Source: Cyanobacteriota bacterium erpe_2018_sw_21hr_WHONDRS-SW48-000092_B_bin.40 (GTDB lineage Bacteria; Cyanobacteriota; Vampirovibrionia; Obscuribacterales; Obscuribacteraceae). From it: DNA of 64,000 nt. The stretch is from NCBI GenBank assembly GCA_030917395.1, contig JAUPUU010000080.1:22629-86628 (forward strand), written 5' to 3'. Position 1 is the first letter of the stretch. Every line of letters begins with the position of its first letter. Under the pieces are notes generated by a model, which had not been told where the DNA came from, searched no databases, and saw nothing but the letters and a program-made list of their open reading frames with translations. The position numbers and the translations under genes were made by a program. Positions 7,171-16,347 of the stretch are shown one piece after another.

Positions 7171-9945
7171 CTATTTATCGCGCTCACCGCTCACCAGGGT
7201 CGCTTGGGCCGCGGCCAAACGTGCCACTGGCACACGGAAAGGTGAACAACTAACATAAGTAAGGCCCAGCTTATGAGCAAAGGCGATCGACTGCGGTTCA
7301 CCGCCATGTTCGCCACAGATGCCCAGCTTCAGGTCAGGCTTTGTTTTACGACCCAAATCGACGGCTATCTGCATGAGCTTACCGACGCCGTCAAAGTCTA
7401 AAACCTCAAAGGGATTGCTGCTCAGTACTTTTTCTTTAGTACCAAGACAATCAACTCCATCAAGGTAGCGCTGCAGGAATTTGCCTTCAGCGTCATCGCG
7501 GGAATAGCCGAAAGTCATCTGGGTGAGATCGTTGGTGCCGAAGCTAAAGAATTCAGCATATTCAGCAATGGCATCAGCAGTGAGGCAAGCACGAGGAATC
7601 TCGATCATGGTGCCGAATTTGTAGACAATCTCGCAGTCTTCGCGCGCCATAACTTCTTTAGCTACGGCTTCGAGCTGCAGTCTGGCAAATTTTAGCTCGT
7701 TAACATGGCCAACAAGAGGAATCATAATTTCGGGCAAGACTTCTAGGCCTTGTTTCTTCACGGCAATAGCGGCTTCAAATATAGCCTGCACCTGCATCTT
7801 ATTGATGCCAGGGTAAAGCAAGCCAAGTCGGCAACCGCGCAACCCCATCATCGGATTAGCCTCTTTCAGCTCACCAACTTTTTTAAGCAGCACTTCTTTT
7901 TCACGCAGTTGCGGTCCGCTTACCCCTTTGGCACGCATGGTGGCAACTTCATCGATGAGGTGTTCTTCTTTGGGCAAGAACTCGTGTAATGGCGGATCAA
8001 GTAGACGGATTGTGACAGGTAGCCCGGCCATGGCCTGGAAGATACCAGTAAAATCTTGTCTTTGCATAGGCAAAAGCTTAGCCAGGGCCTCTTCCCGCTC
8101 TAAATCAGTATTAGACAAGATCATCTGTTGCATTACCGGAAGCCGATCTTGGGCCATAAACATGTGCTCTGTTCGGCACAAGCCAATACCCTGAGCACCG
8201 AACTCACGAGCCAGTTTGGCATCTTCAGGAGTATCAGCGTTAGTGCGAATCAGCAGTGTTCTTACCTGATCAGCCCACTGAAGCAATGTTTTGAAGTCTT
8301 GTGAGAAATCGGGATCGTGGGTGATGATCTGTCCTTCGAAAATCTCGCCAGTTGAACCATCAATTGAAATCAAATCGCCTTTCTTGAAGAGCTTAGTTCC
8401 AACATACATTTCTTCGCGATCAAGATCGATTTTCAAAGCCTCACAGCCAGCAACGCAGGGCTTGCCCATGCCGCGAGCAACTACAGCTGCGTGGCTGGTC
8501 ATGCCACCGCGGCTGGTGATCACACCTTGAGATGGAACAATGCCATGGATATCATCGGGACAGGTCTCGATTCTAATCAAGATAACCTTAAGACCTTGAC
8601 TGGCCATTTTTTCCGCTTCATCAGGATTGAAAATAATTTTACCGATAGCCGCGCCAGGAGAGGCATTGAGACCAGTGGCAATCAGTCGATTTTCTTTCTT
8701 AGCCTTAGCTTTGTCTTCAGCAATAAACGAAGGCAGAAGCAATTGGTTCAATTGCATAGGTTCCACTCGATTGAGAGCTTCTTCGCGAGTGAGAATGCCT
8801 TCAGTTACCATATCAACAGCCACTTTAACAGCTGCAGCGGCAGTGCGCTTACCACTTCTGGTCTGCAATAAGTAGAGCTTGCCTTGCTCAATCGTAAACT
8901 CAATATCTTGCATATCACGGTAATACTGTTCAAGTCGTCCGACATTGGCTAAGAGCTCTTCGTAGACGCTGGGCATACCTTTTGCCATATCAGATATTTT
9001 TAGTGGAGTGCGAGTGCCTGCCACCACATCTTCACCCTGAGCATTAACGAGATACTCACCATACAGAAGCTTTTCGCCAGTACTAGGGTTACGAGTGAAA
9101 CATACACCGGTAGCCGACGTATCATCAAAATTACCAAACACCATTGACTGCACGTTAACAGCAGTGCCCAGGTTGTGGTCAATCTTATTGAGATTGCGAT
9201 AATAGATTGCCCGACTGTTATTCCATGATCTAAATACAGCTTCAATAGCGCCTTGCAGTTGCTCTTTAGCATCTTGGGGGAAAGGCTTGCCTGAACGGGT
9301 TTGCACTAGTGCCTTGAACTGCTCCACCAAATTTTTCAAATTTTCGACAGTGAACTCAGCGTCACTTTCAATTTTGAGCTCATCTTTCAAATCTTCTAGC
9401 AAGTCTTCAAAACTGTCCTTGCTAATCTCAAGCACCACACTACCGTACATAGCAATGAAGCGACGATAGCTATCCCAGGCAAAGCGCGCATTGCTAGTCA
9501 AAGCAGTTATTGATTCGACCGTCCTATCATTGAGACCGAGATTTAAAATCGTATCCATCATGCCTGGCATAGAGAACTTAGCGCCTGAGCGAACGGAAAG
9601 AAGCAGCGGATTTTTCAGATCGCCAAGGGTACGACCAACTTTCTTCTCGACATGGGCTAGCTCGACCATCACCTCATCAAACAAACCAGGAGGCATTGTT
9701 TGTGAATTCTCGGTATATTCACGGCAGCATGAAGTGAGTATGGTCAAACCCGGTGGAACGTTGACCCCTGAGTGGGTCATTTCAGCCAGTCCAGCCCCCT
9801 TACCACCAAGTAAGTCTTTCATAGCATCACGATTGCCAGCAAAAGCATCAAAGCCTTCCTCAAAAAGATAAACGCGCTTGGCTAATTTGAGCTGCGCATA
9901 TTTATCCTTCAATTGAGCTTGACTGCTCTCTGTCATACTCACCAT
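7171..9945 (-). CDS. ppdK: Pyruvate, phosphate dikinase
   Basis: A 924-residue enzyme that interconverts pyruvate + ATP + Pi and phosphoenolpyruvate + AMP + PPi. The N-terminal ATP-grasp part has GGKGAGLAEM and SVRSGAKFSMPGMMDT. The central phosphohistidine domain has GGMTSHAAVVARGMG, with swivelling His485 and, two residues before it, Thr483, the residue that DUF299 regulators phosphorylate in this family. The C-terminal PEP barrel has FGTNDLTQ and GICGEHGG (catalytic Cys). The ATG at 9945 follows GGAGAG at proper spacing, so I prefer it to the ATG at 9960. It sits 53 bp downstream of the regulatory-protein gene, presumably in the same transcript. Confidence 0.97.
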   Translation of the reverse strand: MVSMTESSQAQLKDKYAQLKLAKRVYLFEEGFDAFAGNRDAMKDLLGGKGAGLAEMTHSGVNVPPGLTILTSCCREYTENSQTMPPGLFDEVMVELAHVEKKVGRTLGDLKNPLLLSVRSGAKFSMPGMMDTILNLGLNDRTVESITALTSNARFAWDSYRRFIAMYGSVVLEISKDSFEDLLEDLKDELKIESDAEFTVENLKNLVEQFKALVQTRSGKPFPQDAKEQLQGAIEAVFRSWNNSRAIYYRNLNKIDHNLGTAVNVQSMVFGNFDDTSATGVCFTRNPSTGEKLLYGEYLVNAQGEDVVAGTRTPLKISDMAKGMPSVYEELLANVGRLEQYYRDMQDIEFTIEQGKLYLLQTRSGKRTAAAAVKVAVDMVTEGILTREEALNRVEPMQLNQLLLPSFIAEDKAKAKKENRLIATGLNASPGAAIGKIIFNPDEAEKMASQGLKVILIRIETCPDDIHGIVPSQGVITSRGGMTSHAAVVARGMGKPCVAGCEALKIDLDREEMYVGTKLFKKGDLISIDGSTGEIFEGQIITHDPDFSQDFKTLLQWADQVRTLLIRTNADTPEDAKLAREFGAQGIGLCRTEHMFMAQDRLPVMQQMILSNTDLEREEALAKLLPMQRQDFTGIFQAMAGLPVTIRLLDPPLHEFLPKEEHLIDEVATMRAKGVSGPQLREKEVLLKKVGELKEANPMMGLRGCRLGLLYPGINKMQVQAIFEAAIAVKKQGLEVLPEIMIPLVGHVNELKFARLQLEAVAKEVMAREDCEIVYKFGTMIEIPRACLTADAIAEYAEFFSFGTNDLTQMTFGYSRDDAEGKFLQRYLDGVDCLGTKEKVLSSNPFEVLDFDGVGKLMQIAVDLGRKTKPDLKLGICGEHGGEPQSIAFAHKLGLTYVSCSPFRVPVARLAAAQATLVSGERDK

Positions 9946-9998
9946 GATTTCTCTCTCCATTGTTGGTTTGGGGCTAGATTCGGGTCAAGATTCTATGT

Positions 9999-10868
9999 TT
10001 AGTCGTCGCGGATATTCATATAAATTTCGGAAGATGTTTCTTCTATGGCCTTAGCTGAAACGTCTAGGATATGGCATTTTAGCTCTCTGAAAATTTTCTT
10101 GGCATAGCGACTCTCTTGCATAATGCGATCGGGATCAGCATAATCACTGCTGCCCGGCATTCCAAGAACAGCTGCTCTTGTACTTCTAATTTCTTGCAAT
10201 TGATATGGGTCGATTTTCAAGCCAAAGATGCGCTTAGCCGGTACTTGAAATAGGGCTAGTGGTGGTTCGACACCGTAGACTATTGGCACATTAGCCGCCT
10301 TAAGACCGTAGTGATGAGCCAAATACATGCAGTTAGGAGTTTTGCTTGTACGCGAAACTCCAACTAGAACCACATCGGCTTGCAAGATGCCATCAGGATT
10401 TTTGCCATCATCAAAGCGTATAGCAAAGTCGACAGCCTCAATGCGCCTGAAATAGGTTTCGTCGAGTAAGTGCAGGCGTCCGGGCTGCGAAAGTGGTTGA
10501 GCTCCGGTCAAATTACCAATTCGTGCCATCAAGCCACCAATTAAATCGATGCTCGGCACTTTGTATTTATTAGCCTCGGCCTCAAGGGTTTCTCTGTATT
10601 CAGGCAAAACCAAGGTATAAGCAATTATTGAACGACCCTGAGAAATTTCCTTGACCATGGCAGGAATTTGCTGCGAACTGCGCACCTGTGGCAATCTATA
10701 GATAGAAGCATGGCCAGGCGGAAACTGCACAAGAGCAGCTCGAGCAACAGACTCAGCGGTCTCACCGCTTGAATCAGACATAGTGTAGATTATCAGCTCG
10801 CTAGAATTTGACGGCAGCTTAGGCTCATTAGCCAGTGTCTTACTTGAGTCATGGTGTGCGTCTTTCAC
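9999..10868 (-). CDS. PPDK regulatory protein (DUF299 bifunctional kinase/phosphorylase)
   Basis: A 289-residue member of the DUF299/PPSR family, which inactivates PPDK or PEP synthase by ADP-dependent phosphorylation of the active-site Thr and reactivates it by Pi-dependent dephosphorylation. The start SDSSGETAESVARAAL and the P-loop GVSRTSKTPNCMYLA (about residues 165-180) are diagnostic. Because the gene directly precedes ppdK, PPDK is the likely target rather than PEP synthase. About 29 residues precede the conserved domain and look disordered; starts at 10868 or at an internal ATG are both possible. Pairing kinase and target allows fast switching between glycolytic and gluconeogenic flux. 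Confidence 0.93.
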   Translation of the reverse strand: MKDAHHDSSKTLANEPKLPSNSSELIIYTMSDSSGETAESVARAALVQFPPGHASIYRLPQVRSSQQIPAMVKEISQGRSIIAYTLVLPEYRETLEAEANKYKVPSIDLIGGLMARIGNLTGAQPLSQPGRLHLLDETYFRRIEAVDFAIRFDDGKNPDGILQADVVLVGVSRTSKTPNCMYLAHHYGLKAANVPIVYGVEPPLALFQVPAKRIFGLKIDPYQLQEIRSTRAAVLGMPGSSDYADPDRIMQESRYAKKIFRELKCHILDVSAKAIEETSSEIYMNIRDD

Positions 10869-11043
10869 TTCTCACTCACGGCGGTGCTGACGGTAAATAA
10901 GTAACACATTTTGCCTCAAAAATGCCCCTACGATATATATGTTTTATAGTTGACTTCAGTGCAAGCCAAAATCTATGGGCAAATCAGGATAAAATAGGGA
11001 CTATATCTAAGGTTAGCTTGAAGTAGACACCTGAAGTAAGCAT

Positions 11044-12684
11044 TTGGATCCCCAAGAATTTACTGTTAAACAAGCAACAGCTGCCGATCTTATCGGCACA
11101 AGGGTAGGTCACGCCTATGTACTGACCGGTGTGCTTGGCACCGGTGGAATGGGCAATGTCTTTAGGGCAAGTCAAGAAACCATTGGCCGTGATGTCGCTA
11201 TCAAATTCTTGCCCCTTGAGATTGCTACTGATGCCACGGCCGTGCAGAGACTTGGCCGAGAAGCCAGGGCCTTAGGACAACTGAACCATCCAGGCATCGT
11301 TACAACCTTCGACTTTGGCTTTACCGAAAAGAGAGAACCTTACTTAGTTTTGGAGCTCGTGGAGGGCAAATCACTCCAAACAATTTTGGACCAAGAAAAG
11401 CGTCTAGAAATGGCCCGAGCACTGCAGATATTCGTTCAAATTTGCGAAGCCATGAGCTATGCTCACAGCCAGGGAATTATCCACCGCGACCTCAAGCCTC
11501 TCAATATCATGATCGGCATACGCGAGCAATTCGAGTTCGCCAAGATACTTGATTTCGGTATTGTCAAACTGACTTCGGAGGTGCAGCAACTAACGAAGTC
11601 TGGAGAAATTTGGGGCTCACCATTTTATATGAGTCCCGAACAATGCACCGGCGGAACGGTTGACAACCGCTCGGATATTTACAGCCTAGGGGTGGTAATG
11701 TTTCGCAGCCTCACCGGGGAAGTGCCACACCGTGGTGCCAGCTTCCCAGAGACGATTGCGCGCAAATTGTCAGAGTATCCACCCTCTTTCGAGAGCATTG
11801 CCCCCGGGCTAAATCTTCCTGAAAAGCTAGAAGCAGTTGTGCTGAAATGCTTGCAAAAAAATCCGGACGAGCGCTTCGCCACAATGCAAGAGTTGCGAGC
11901 GGAGCTGCTTAAAAACTATCCTAATCGCCTTGAGTCAGAGGCAACTCTTACTTATGAAAAACTAGACGCCGTCACTCAAGCCAGTCAAGCTAGAACAGAT
12001 CAAAAGAAAACCGATCAAGCTAAAGCTGGTCAAACAAAATCTGACACGCCTCAAGCTAGCAAAAACTTGGAGACAAATTCCAGCAGAGCAAGCAAGAGCA
12101 AAGCAAACACGAGCAAAGGAAGCGCTAGCGCATATAGCACTGAAAAGGAAAGTTCTGGCAACTCAAGAACTTCGCATCCAAGCCTGAAGCAGTCCAGCTC
12201 AGATAAAGCAGGAATAAAGCAACTGGCCATAGTTGTTCTATCTCTTTTGGTCTTCCTGGGAGCCATGGCCGCAGGAATATTTTCGCTTTACCAAAATCAG
12301 AAAAGTGCCGCAGCAAAAATACAGCCACAAGCTGTTACTAATTTGCAGCCGAATAATGGCACCACAAGTGGTGCTGACAGTGCCAATACTACACCAGGCC
12401 AACTCAACTGGCCACCTACCAGCAAGAATCCAGTAGAGCAAAGCTCAATCGCGCCTGCCGAAAGCACCAAACCAGACATTAAAGCCGTGAAGAAAGCGCT
12501 GAAAAAAGCCCCAACCAAACCGGTGAGAAAGAAAGCCAGTCAAGCGGCAGCCACTCCAAGAAGCAAGAGCCTGCGAGAGATTCTGCGTCACACGGGCCAA
12601 GCCGTCATGCACGAAATTAGGCCCCTAAGGCGATTGCGCCAAAACGATCCCAACAGCTTCTATCGAGACTTCGGCGGCCGTTAG
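11044..12684 (+). CDS. Transmembrane Hanks-type Ser/Thr protein kinase
   Basis: A 546-residue PknB-type kinase. The glycine loop GTGGMGNVF, VAIK lysine, catalytic HRDLKPLNI (Asp149), DFGIVKL and SPFYMSPEQ activation/P+1 segments are all intact, so it should be active. After the kinase domain (to about residue 295) comes a low-complexity Lys/Ser/Gln linker, a transmembrane helix (about 396-415) and a Pro/Lys-rich extracytoplasmic tail with repeated KKA motifs but no recognisable sensor (no PASTA). The start appears to be a TTG at 11044, because an in-frame stop lies 10 bp upstream and the next Met falls inside the glycine loop. No phosphatase or FHA partner gene is adjacent. Confidence 0.9.
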   Translation: MDPQEFTVKQATAADLIGTRVGHAYVLTGVLGTGGMGNVFRASQETIGRDVAIKFLPLEIATDATAVQRLGREARALGQLNHPGIVTTFDFGFTEKREPYLVLELVEGKSLQTILDQEKRLEMARALQIFVQICEAMSYAHSQGIIHRDLKPLNIMIGIREQFEFAKILDFGIVKLTSEVQQLTKSGEIWGSPFYMSPEQCTGGTVDNRSDIYSLGVVMFRSLTGEVPHRGASFPETIARKLSEYPPSFESIAPGLNLPEKLEAVVLKCLQKNPDERFATMQELRAELLKNYPNRLESEATLTYEKLDAVTQASQARTDQKKTDQAKAGQTKSDTPQASKNLETNSSRASKSKANTSKGSASAYSTEKESSGNSRTSHPSLKQSSSDKAGIKQLAIVVLSLLVFLGAMAAGIFSLYQNQKSAAAKIQPQAVTNLQPNNGTTSGADSANTTPGQLNWPPTSKNPVEQSSIAPAESTKPDIKAVKKALKKAPTKPVRKKASQAAATPRSKSLREILRHTGQAVMHEIRPLRRLRQNDPNSFYRDFGGR

Positions 12685-12694
12685 CTCAGTTTAT

Positions 12695-13468
12695 CTATTT
12701 GACAACATTGAGATTCAAAGACTTGAGAATCAGCAGGAGATCAACACCCTCGGATATGACTTTAATCAAGTTACCCTGATTAACTCGCGGTACAGAAATC
12801 GAGGGACTGAACTTGAGACAACCGAGATAAGGAGCATTTGTGCGAGAAGCAAGCAACAATGCCACTTCAGTTCTGGTTAGTTTACTCTCTAGCACCTTAC
12901 CTTCATCGGCCTGAGTTTCAACAGTAACCATGCCGGTGATGGGTAGATCGTTCAAATAGCTATAGGCCAAGACGAGTTTTTCAATGGCTTCCTGGTTGTG
13001 GTGGGCAACAATAACGCATGAATAGCCAAGCTCGCGAGCGAAATCACGGGTGTCTTTCCATGAGTGGGCCAAAGTACCCACGCTATTCTGCTCGAAACTC
13101 ATAGGTGAAGCACAACCACCGGGAGTTTCTACAAACATAAATTGAGAGGAGTCACGGCCAATCGAAAGCGAATGCTCCCATTGAGCTTCTGAGAGATTCT
13201 TTGCTGATGAAATAACGGTAGTAGCATAGTTGCGGGGAGTGCCACTAATGGAGCAAATAAACGAGATTTCAGACTCAGCGCGATCCTTGCTAGCAAAAGA
13301 GATTGGCTTAACAGCGCTCAGCGCCACACCTTGTTGTCGCAACATGGCCGCCAAGCCTGTCATAAAGACAGTCTTTCCACAACCAGCCTCAGTACCAATG
13401 ATGGTAAGACCGCTGCTAATTACTTGCTTACCAACTTGAGTATTTTGAGGATTCTTTCCAGTTGACAT
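12695..13468 (-). CDS. BioD-like P-loop ATPase (dethiobiotin synthetase family)
   Basis: A 257-residue P-loop protein resembling dethiobiotin synthetase: Walker A GTEAGCGKT near residue 25, SAVKPISFA where BioD has its VKP-containing substrate loop, and ETPGG replacing the usual EGAGG. BioD makes dethiobiotin from diaminopelargonate, CO2 and ATP. Other AAA_26 members (cobyrinate-amidase-related and phosphotransacetylase N-domains) share the fold, and the altered EGAGG leaves true BioD activity uncertain. No bioA, bioB or bioF is nearby. It is convergent with the Ser/Thr kinase, 10 bp apart. Confidence 0.6.
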   Translation of the reverse strand: MSTGKNPQNTQVGKQVISSGLTIIGTEAGCGKTVFMTGLAAMLRQQGVALSAVKPISFASKDRAESEISFICSISGTPRNYATTVISSAKNLSEAQWEHSLSIGRDSSQFMFVETPGGCASPMSFEQNSVGTLAHSWKDTRDFARELGYSCVIVAHHNQEAIEKLVLAYSYLNDLPITGMVTVETQADEGKVLESKLTRTEVALLLASRTNAPYLGCLKFSPSISVPRVNQGNLIKVISEGVDLLLILKSLNLNVVK

Positions 13469-13548
13469 AAATCAACCCATCTAACTGAACAACTAGAATA
13501 TCAAGTTGCCTGCCACTGTTGACTATGCCAAAAGTAGAAATTTGATTT

Positions 13549-13607
13549 TATTATCTGGTCTTTCTGTTATCTGATTCTCTTTGTTATCTGATTCTCTTCG
13601 TTATCTC
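13549..13607. repeat. 17-bp tandem direct repeat at S41 gene end
   Basis: Two exact-length 17-bp units (GTTATCTGATTCTCTTT then the same with a final C) occupy 13566-13599. They are flanked by a degenerate unit before (13549-13565) and a partial unit after (13600-13607). The final partial unit overlaps the stop codon and last codons of the S41 peptidase gene on the other strand, so repeat slippage could alter its C-terminus. No hairpin is formed. Confidence 0.75.
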
Positions 13608-14944
13608 ACATGCACGGCCAGGTGATCGGCATCTTGAATACGCTTATGCACAGCTTCTAGTGCCGCTTTTAGCTGCACGTCTTTACCATCTTCAGGACCG
13701 CGACGAACTCCAGCGGTAGGTTTTTCTAACCACCATGGACCTTTCTTATCCTTCAAGTCTTGCTCTGAAAGCTCGATAGCAACATCCGGCGAGATGCCCT
13801 TCTTGTGAATATCGGTATCACTTGGAGTTAGATATTTTGCAATGGTGACATTGACGCCGCTGCCGTCCTCGAGGCGGTTAATTCCCTGTACCAGACCTTT
13901 ACCGAAAGTACGCTGACCAACCAGGATGGCGCGATTATTATCATGGAGGGCACCAGATGTGATTTCAGAAGCAGAAGCGCTGCCTTTATTGATCAAAAGC
14001 GCCAGGGGCTTCATACAAATAGGATGACCATCAGACTGAGCAGGGGTTTTGTAACCATCGCGGTCTACCGTAGACAAAATATTTCCAGAGTCGAGAAACA
14101 TATTTGAGATGTCTATGGCGTTGGTCAGAAGACCCCCAGGGTTATCGCGAAGGTCAAGAACCAGGCCTTTGGCGCCAGATAGTTTGGCAATAGCATCTTT
14201 CATTTCGCGATTTGCTTGCTGCGAGATGAAGCTAGAGAGCCTTATGTAGCCCACTTCAGAGTCAAGCATTTTAGCCGTTGGTATCGCCTTGATGGCAATT
14301 TCGGCCCGTACGACTTTGACCTTAACTCGCTTACCACTGCGGGTCAAAACGAGATTGACCGGCGTATTTATCTCGCCGCGAATATGCTTTGCAGCATCCT
14401 CGACATTAAAGCCCTTGGTACTCTTGCCGTCGATTTCAGTAATTTCATCCGAAGCTAGAATTCCCGCCTTGTAGGCTGGTGTGTCTTCAATTGGGGTTAT
14501 GACAATCACTTTATGGCTATCAGGGTCTAAGCCAATCTGCACACCAATGCCAAAGAGCTTGGCATCAATTTGCGACTTTTCATCGTCAAAGGCATCCCGG
14601 TCTAAGAAGCGAGTGTAGCGGTCACCCAAACTAGCCAACATAGTCTCGATAGCTTTGTGAGCATCTTCAAGGGTCTTCAACTTGCCGTCGTAGCGATGCT
14701 CCCAACGGTCCCATGATTGACCAGTAAAACTGGGTTCATAATAATCTTCTTTGATCAATCGCCAGACCCGATGATAGAGGCCATCTGGGCGTATTGAAGG
14801 TACTAAAGCGATGTTGTGGGCCAGCCGTTCTTTATCAGGAAGGGAGGCGACGTAAGTATTTTGAGTCTGAGCACCTAATAGACCAGAGCCGCCTAAAGCC
14901 AGTGATAGAGCAACTGGAAGTGCTAAAAGGTGTTTCCATAACAT
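13601..14944 (-). CDS. S41 family C-terminal processing peptidase (CtpA/Prc type)
   Basis: A secreted or periplasmic serine protease of about 447 residues. The signal peptide (MLWKHLLALPVALSLALGG) is followed by a short helical region, a PDZ domain (about residues 125-205, with GIGVQIGLDPDSHKVIV and EITEIDGKSTKGF) and the S41 core with LVLDLRDNPGGLL, the nucleophile in KGSASASE and the general-base Lys in RTFGKG. It should cleave proteins from their exposed C-termini, as CtpA does. The ATG at 14944 puts the signal sequence at the N-terminus; a TTG nine bases earlier is possible. The last codons overlap a 17-bp tandem repeat. Confidence 0.92.
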   Translation of the reverse strand: MLWKHLLALPVALSLALGGSGLLGAQTQNTYVASLPDKERLAHNIALVPSIRPDGLYHRVWRLIKEDYYEPSFTGQSWDRWEHRYDGKLKTLEDAHKAIETMLASLGDRYTRFLDRDAFDDEKSQIDAKLFGIGVQIGLDPDSHKVIVITPIEDTPAYKAGILASDEITEIDGKSTKGFNVEDAAKHIRGEINTPVNLVLTRSGKRVKVKVVRAEIAIKAIPTAKMLDSEVGYIRLSSFISQQANREMKDAIAKLSGAKGLVLDLRDNPGGLLTNAIDISNMFLDSGNILSTVDRDGYKTPAQSDGHPICMKPLALLINKGSASASEITSGALHDNNRAILVGQRTFGKGLVQGINRLEDGSGVNVTIAKYLTPSDTDIHKKGISPDVAIELSEQDLKDKKGPWWLEKPTAGVRRGPEDGKDVQLKAALEAVHKRIQDADHLAVHVR

Positions 14945-15174
14945 ATAAAACAAGACCCCGACTTACTTTCGAAACGAAATCACTACCTTGACAAGCTCTT
15001 TATACCCAGTCACGCCAGGTTTTAGACTATTTCGGCCAATTTTTTTCTGGTAAGTCTGATGGACGCCTAGTTAATACGAGTGCAGAAATGCTAATTAAGC
15101 CATTGGTGGTTAGTGCTACGATCATGGCTACATTTTTGGCACTTATTCAGTAGGCTTTCCCACACGAGAATCTC

Positions 15175-15996
15175 ATGGCAACAAAATCACCATCAAACTC
15201 AGCCGATCTAGCAGATATTGGAATCTTTGGAGGCTCAGGCTTCTACAAACTCTTCGATAAATACGAAGAGAAAATGATAGAAACACCATATGGCCCACCG
15301 TCTGCGGCAGTTGCGATCGGCACCATGGGCGGAAAACGCGTGGCTTTCATGCCTCGCCATGGTGAAAAGCACACTATTCCTCCGCACAAAGTACCCTTTA
15401 GAGCCAATCTCTGGGCCATGAAATCACTCGGTGTAACCAGACTGGTCTCCCCCTGCGCTGCGGGCTCACTGCAGGCGCACGTTAAACCAGGCGAGTTTGT
15501 GGTTTGTGACCAATTCATCGACCGCACTTCTGGCCGCGCCGATACTTTCTATGATGGACCTATCACCACCCACGTATCCCCAGCCGAATGCTATTGTCCC
15601 CAGCTACGCGAACTGGCAGTCAAGGCAGGAGAGAAAGCTGGCATTACCATGCACCCATCGGGCACAGTGGTAGTGATCCAAGGGCCAAGGTTCTCCACCA
15701 AAGCCGAATCGGCCTGGTTCAATAAAATGGGCTGGGAAGTGATCAATATGACCCAATACCCTGAAGCTTACCTAGCTAAAGAGCTTTCGATGTGTGTTGT
15801 TAACGTTTCGCTGATTACCGACTATGATAGTGGAGTAACCGCCAACGTGGAGCCAGTTTCACACGCAGAAGTGATGAAAGTATTTGCCGCTAACATCACC
15901 AAACTGCAAAGCCTGCTGGTCAACTTAATTGAAACCATTCCTGATGGCAGAGAAAAATGCACTTGTGCCGACACTCTCAAATCAGCCCGCGGCTAA
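15175..15996 (+). CDS. mtnP: S-methyl-5'-thioadenosine phosphorylase
   Basis: A 273-residue purine nucleoside phosphorylase-fold enzyme that cleaves methylthioadenosine with phosphate to adenine and methylthioribose-1-phosphate in methionine salvage. Typical motifs are IGIFGGSGFY, MPRHGEKHTIPPHKVPFRANLWAMKSLG, SPCAAGSL, GPRFSTKAES and NMTQYPEAYLAKEL; the last marks the MTAP rather than the inosine phosphorylase branch (MT near the base site). The length matches the family. The ATG at 15175 has a weak ribosome-binding site. The adenine released could feed the purine salvage genes further along, though they are not linked in an operon. Confidence 0.95.
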   Translation: MATKSPSNSADLADIGIFGGSGFYKLFDKYEEKMIETPYGPPSAAVAIGTMGGKRVAFMPRHGEKHTIPPHKVPFRANLWAMKSLGVTRLVSPCAAGSLQAHVKPGEFVVCDQFIDRTSGRADTFYDGPITTHVSPAECYCPQLRELAVKAGEKAGITMHPSGTVVVIQGPRFSTKAESAWFNKMGWEVINMTQYPEAYLAKELSMCVVNVSLITDYDSGVTANVEPVSHAEVMKVFAANITKLQSLLVNLIETIPDGREKCTCADTLKSARG

Positions 15997-16032
15997 TAGC
16001 TATATAGGCAACAAGCACTGAGAGAAAAGTAA

Positions 16033-16227
16033 ATGCTACGCAGCTTCTCACTTAACCATGTGGTCGCACTACTAGGACTGGTACTCAGCCTATCCTCATA
16101 CCTGATGCTGCACCGCTATGGCGTACCCGAGAAAATCTGTGTTGGCGGAGGCATATTGGCTCTCTTAGTAGTTTCAATATTCTGGTCCAGCGTTTTGCTG
16201 GGTACCGACGACGACGAAGATGACTGA
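16033..16227 (+). CDS. Small two-helix membrane protein
   Basis: A 64-residue protein with two hydrophobic helices (about residues 9-25 and 37-56) and a strongly acidic C-terminal tail (GTDDDEDD). GAGAGAAAAG precedes the ATG and the gap to mtnP is only 36 bp, so it may be the second gene of that transcript. No family was recognised. A 14-bp tandem repeat begins 2 bp after its stop. Confidence 0.55.
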   Translation: MLRSFSLNHVVALLGLVLSLSSYLMLHRYGVPEKICVGGGILALLVVSIFWSSVLLGTDDDEDD

Positions 16228-16228
16228 T

Positions 16229-16312
16229 CGAGCTGAACTCATCAAGCTGAACTAAGCAAGCTGAACTAAGCAAGCTGAACTAAGCAAGCTGAACTAAGCG
16301 CGACGAACTCAT
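16229..16312. repeat. 14-bp tandem repeat array (four exact copies plus two degenerate)
   Basis: Four perfect head-to-tail copies of CAAGCTGAACTAAG occupy 16243-16298. Degenerate copies flank them at 16229-16242 (CGAGCTGAACTCAT) and 16299-16312 (CGCGACGAACTCAT). The two flanking copies share the ending GAACTCAT, as if the internal copies were amplified from one ancestral unit. The array lies in the 120-bp gap before the M16 peptidase pair. Confidence 0.9.
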
Positions 16313-16347
16313 AGAAAAACTATCAATGATAAGGATCAATCCTGCGA

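Noticed and set aside
8491..8871. 126-codon plus-strand ORF inside ppdK
   Set aside because: It is antisense to a conserved part of ppdK and has no recognisable product.
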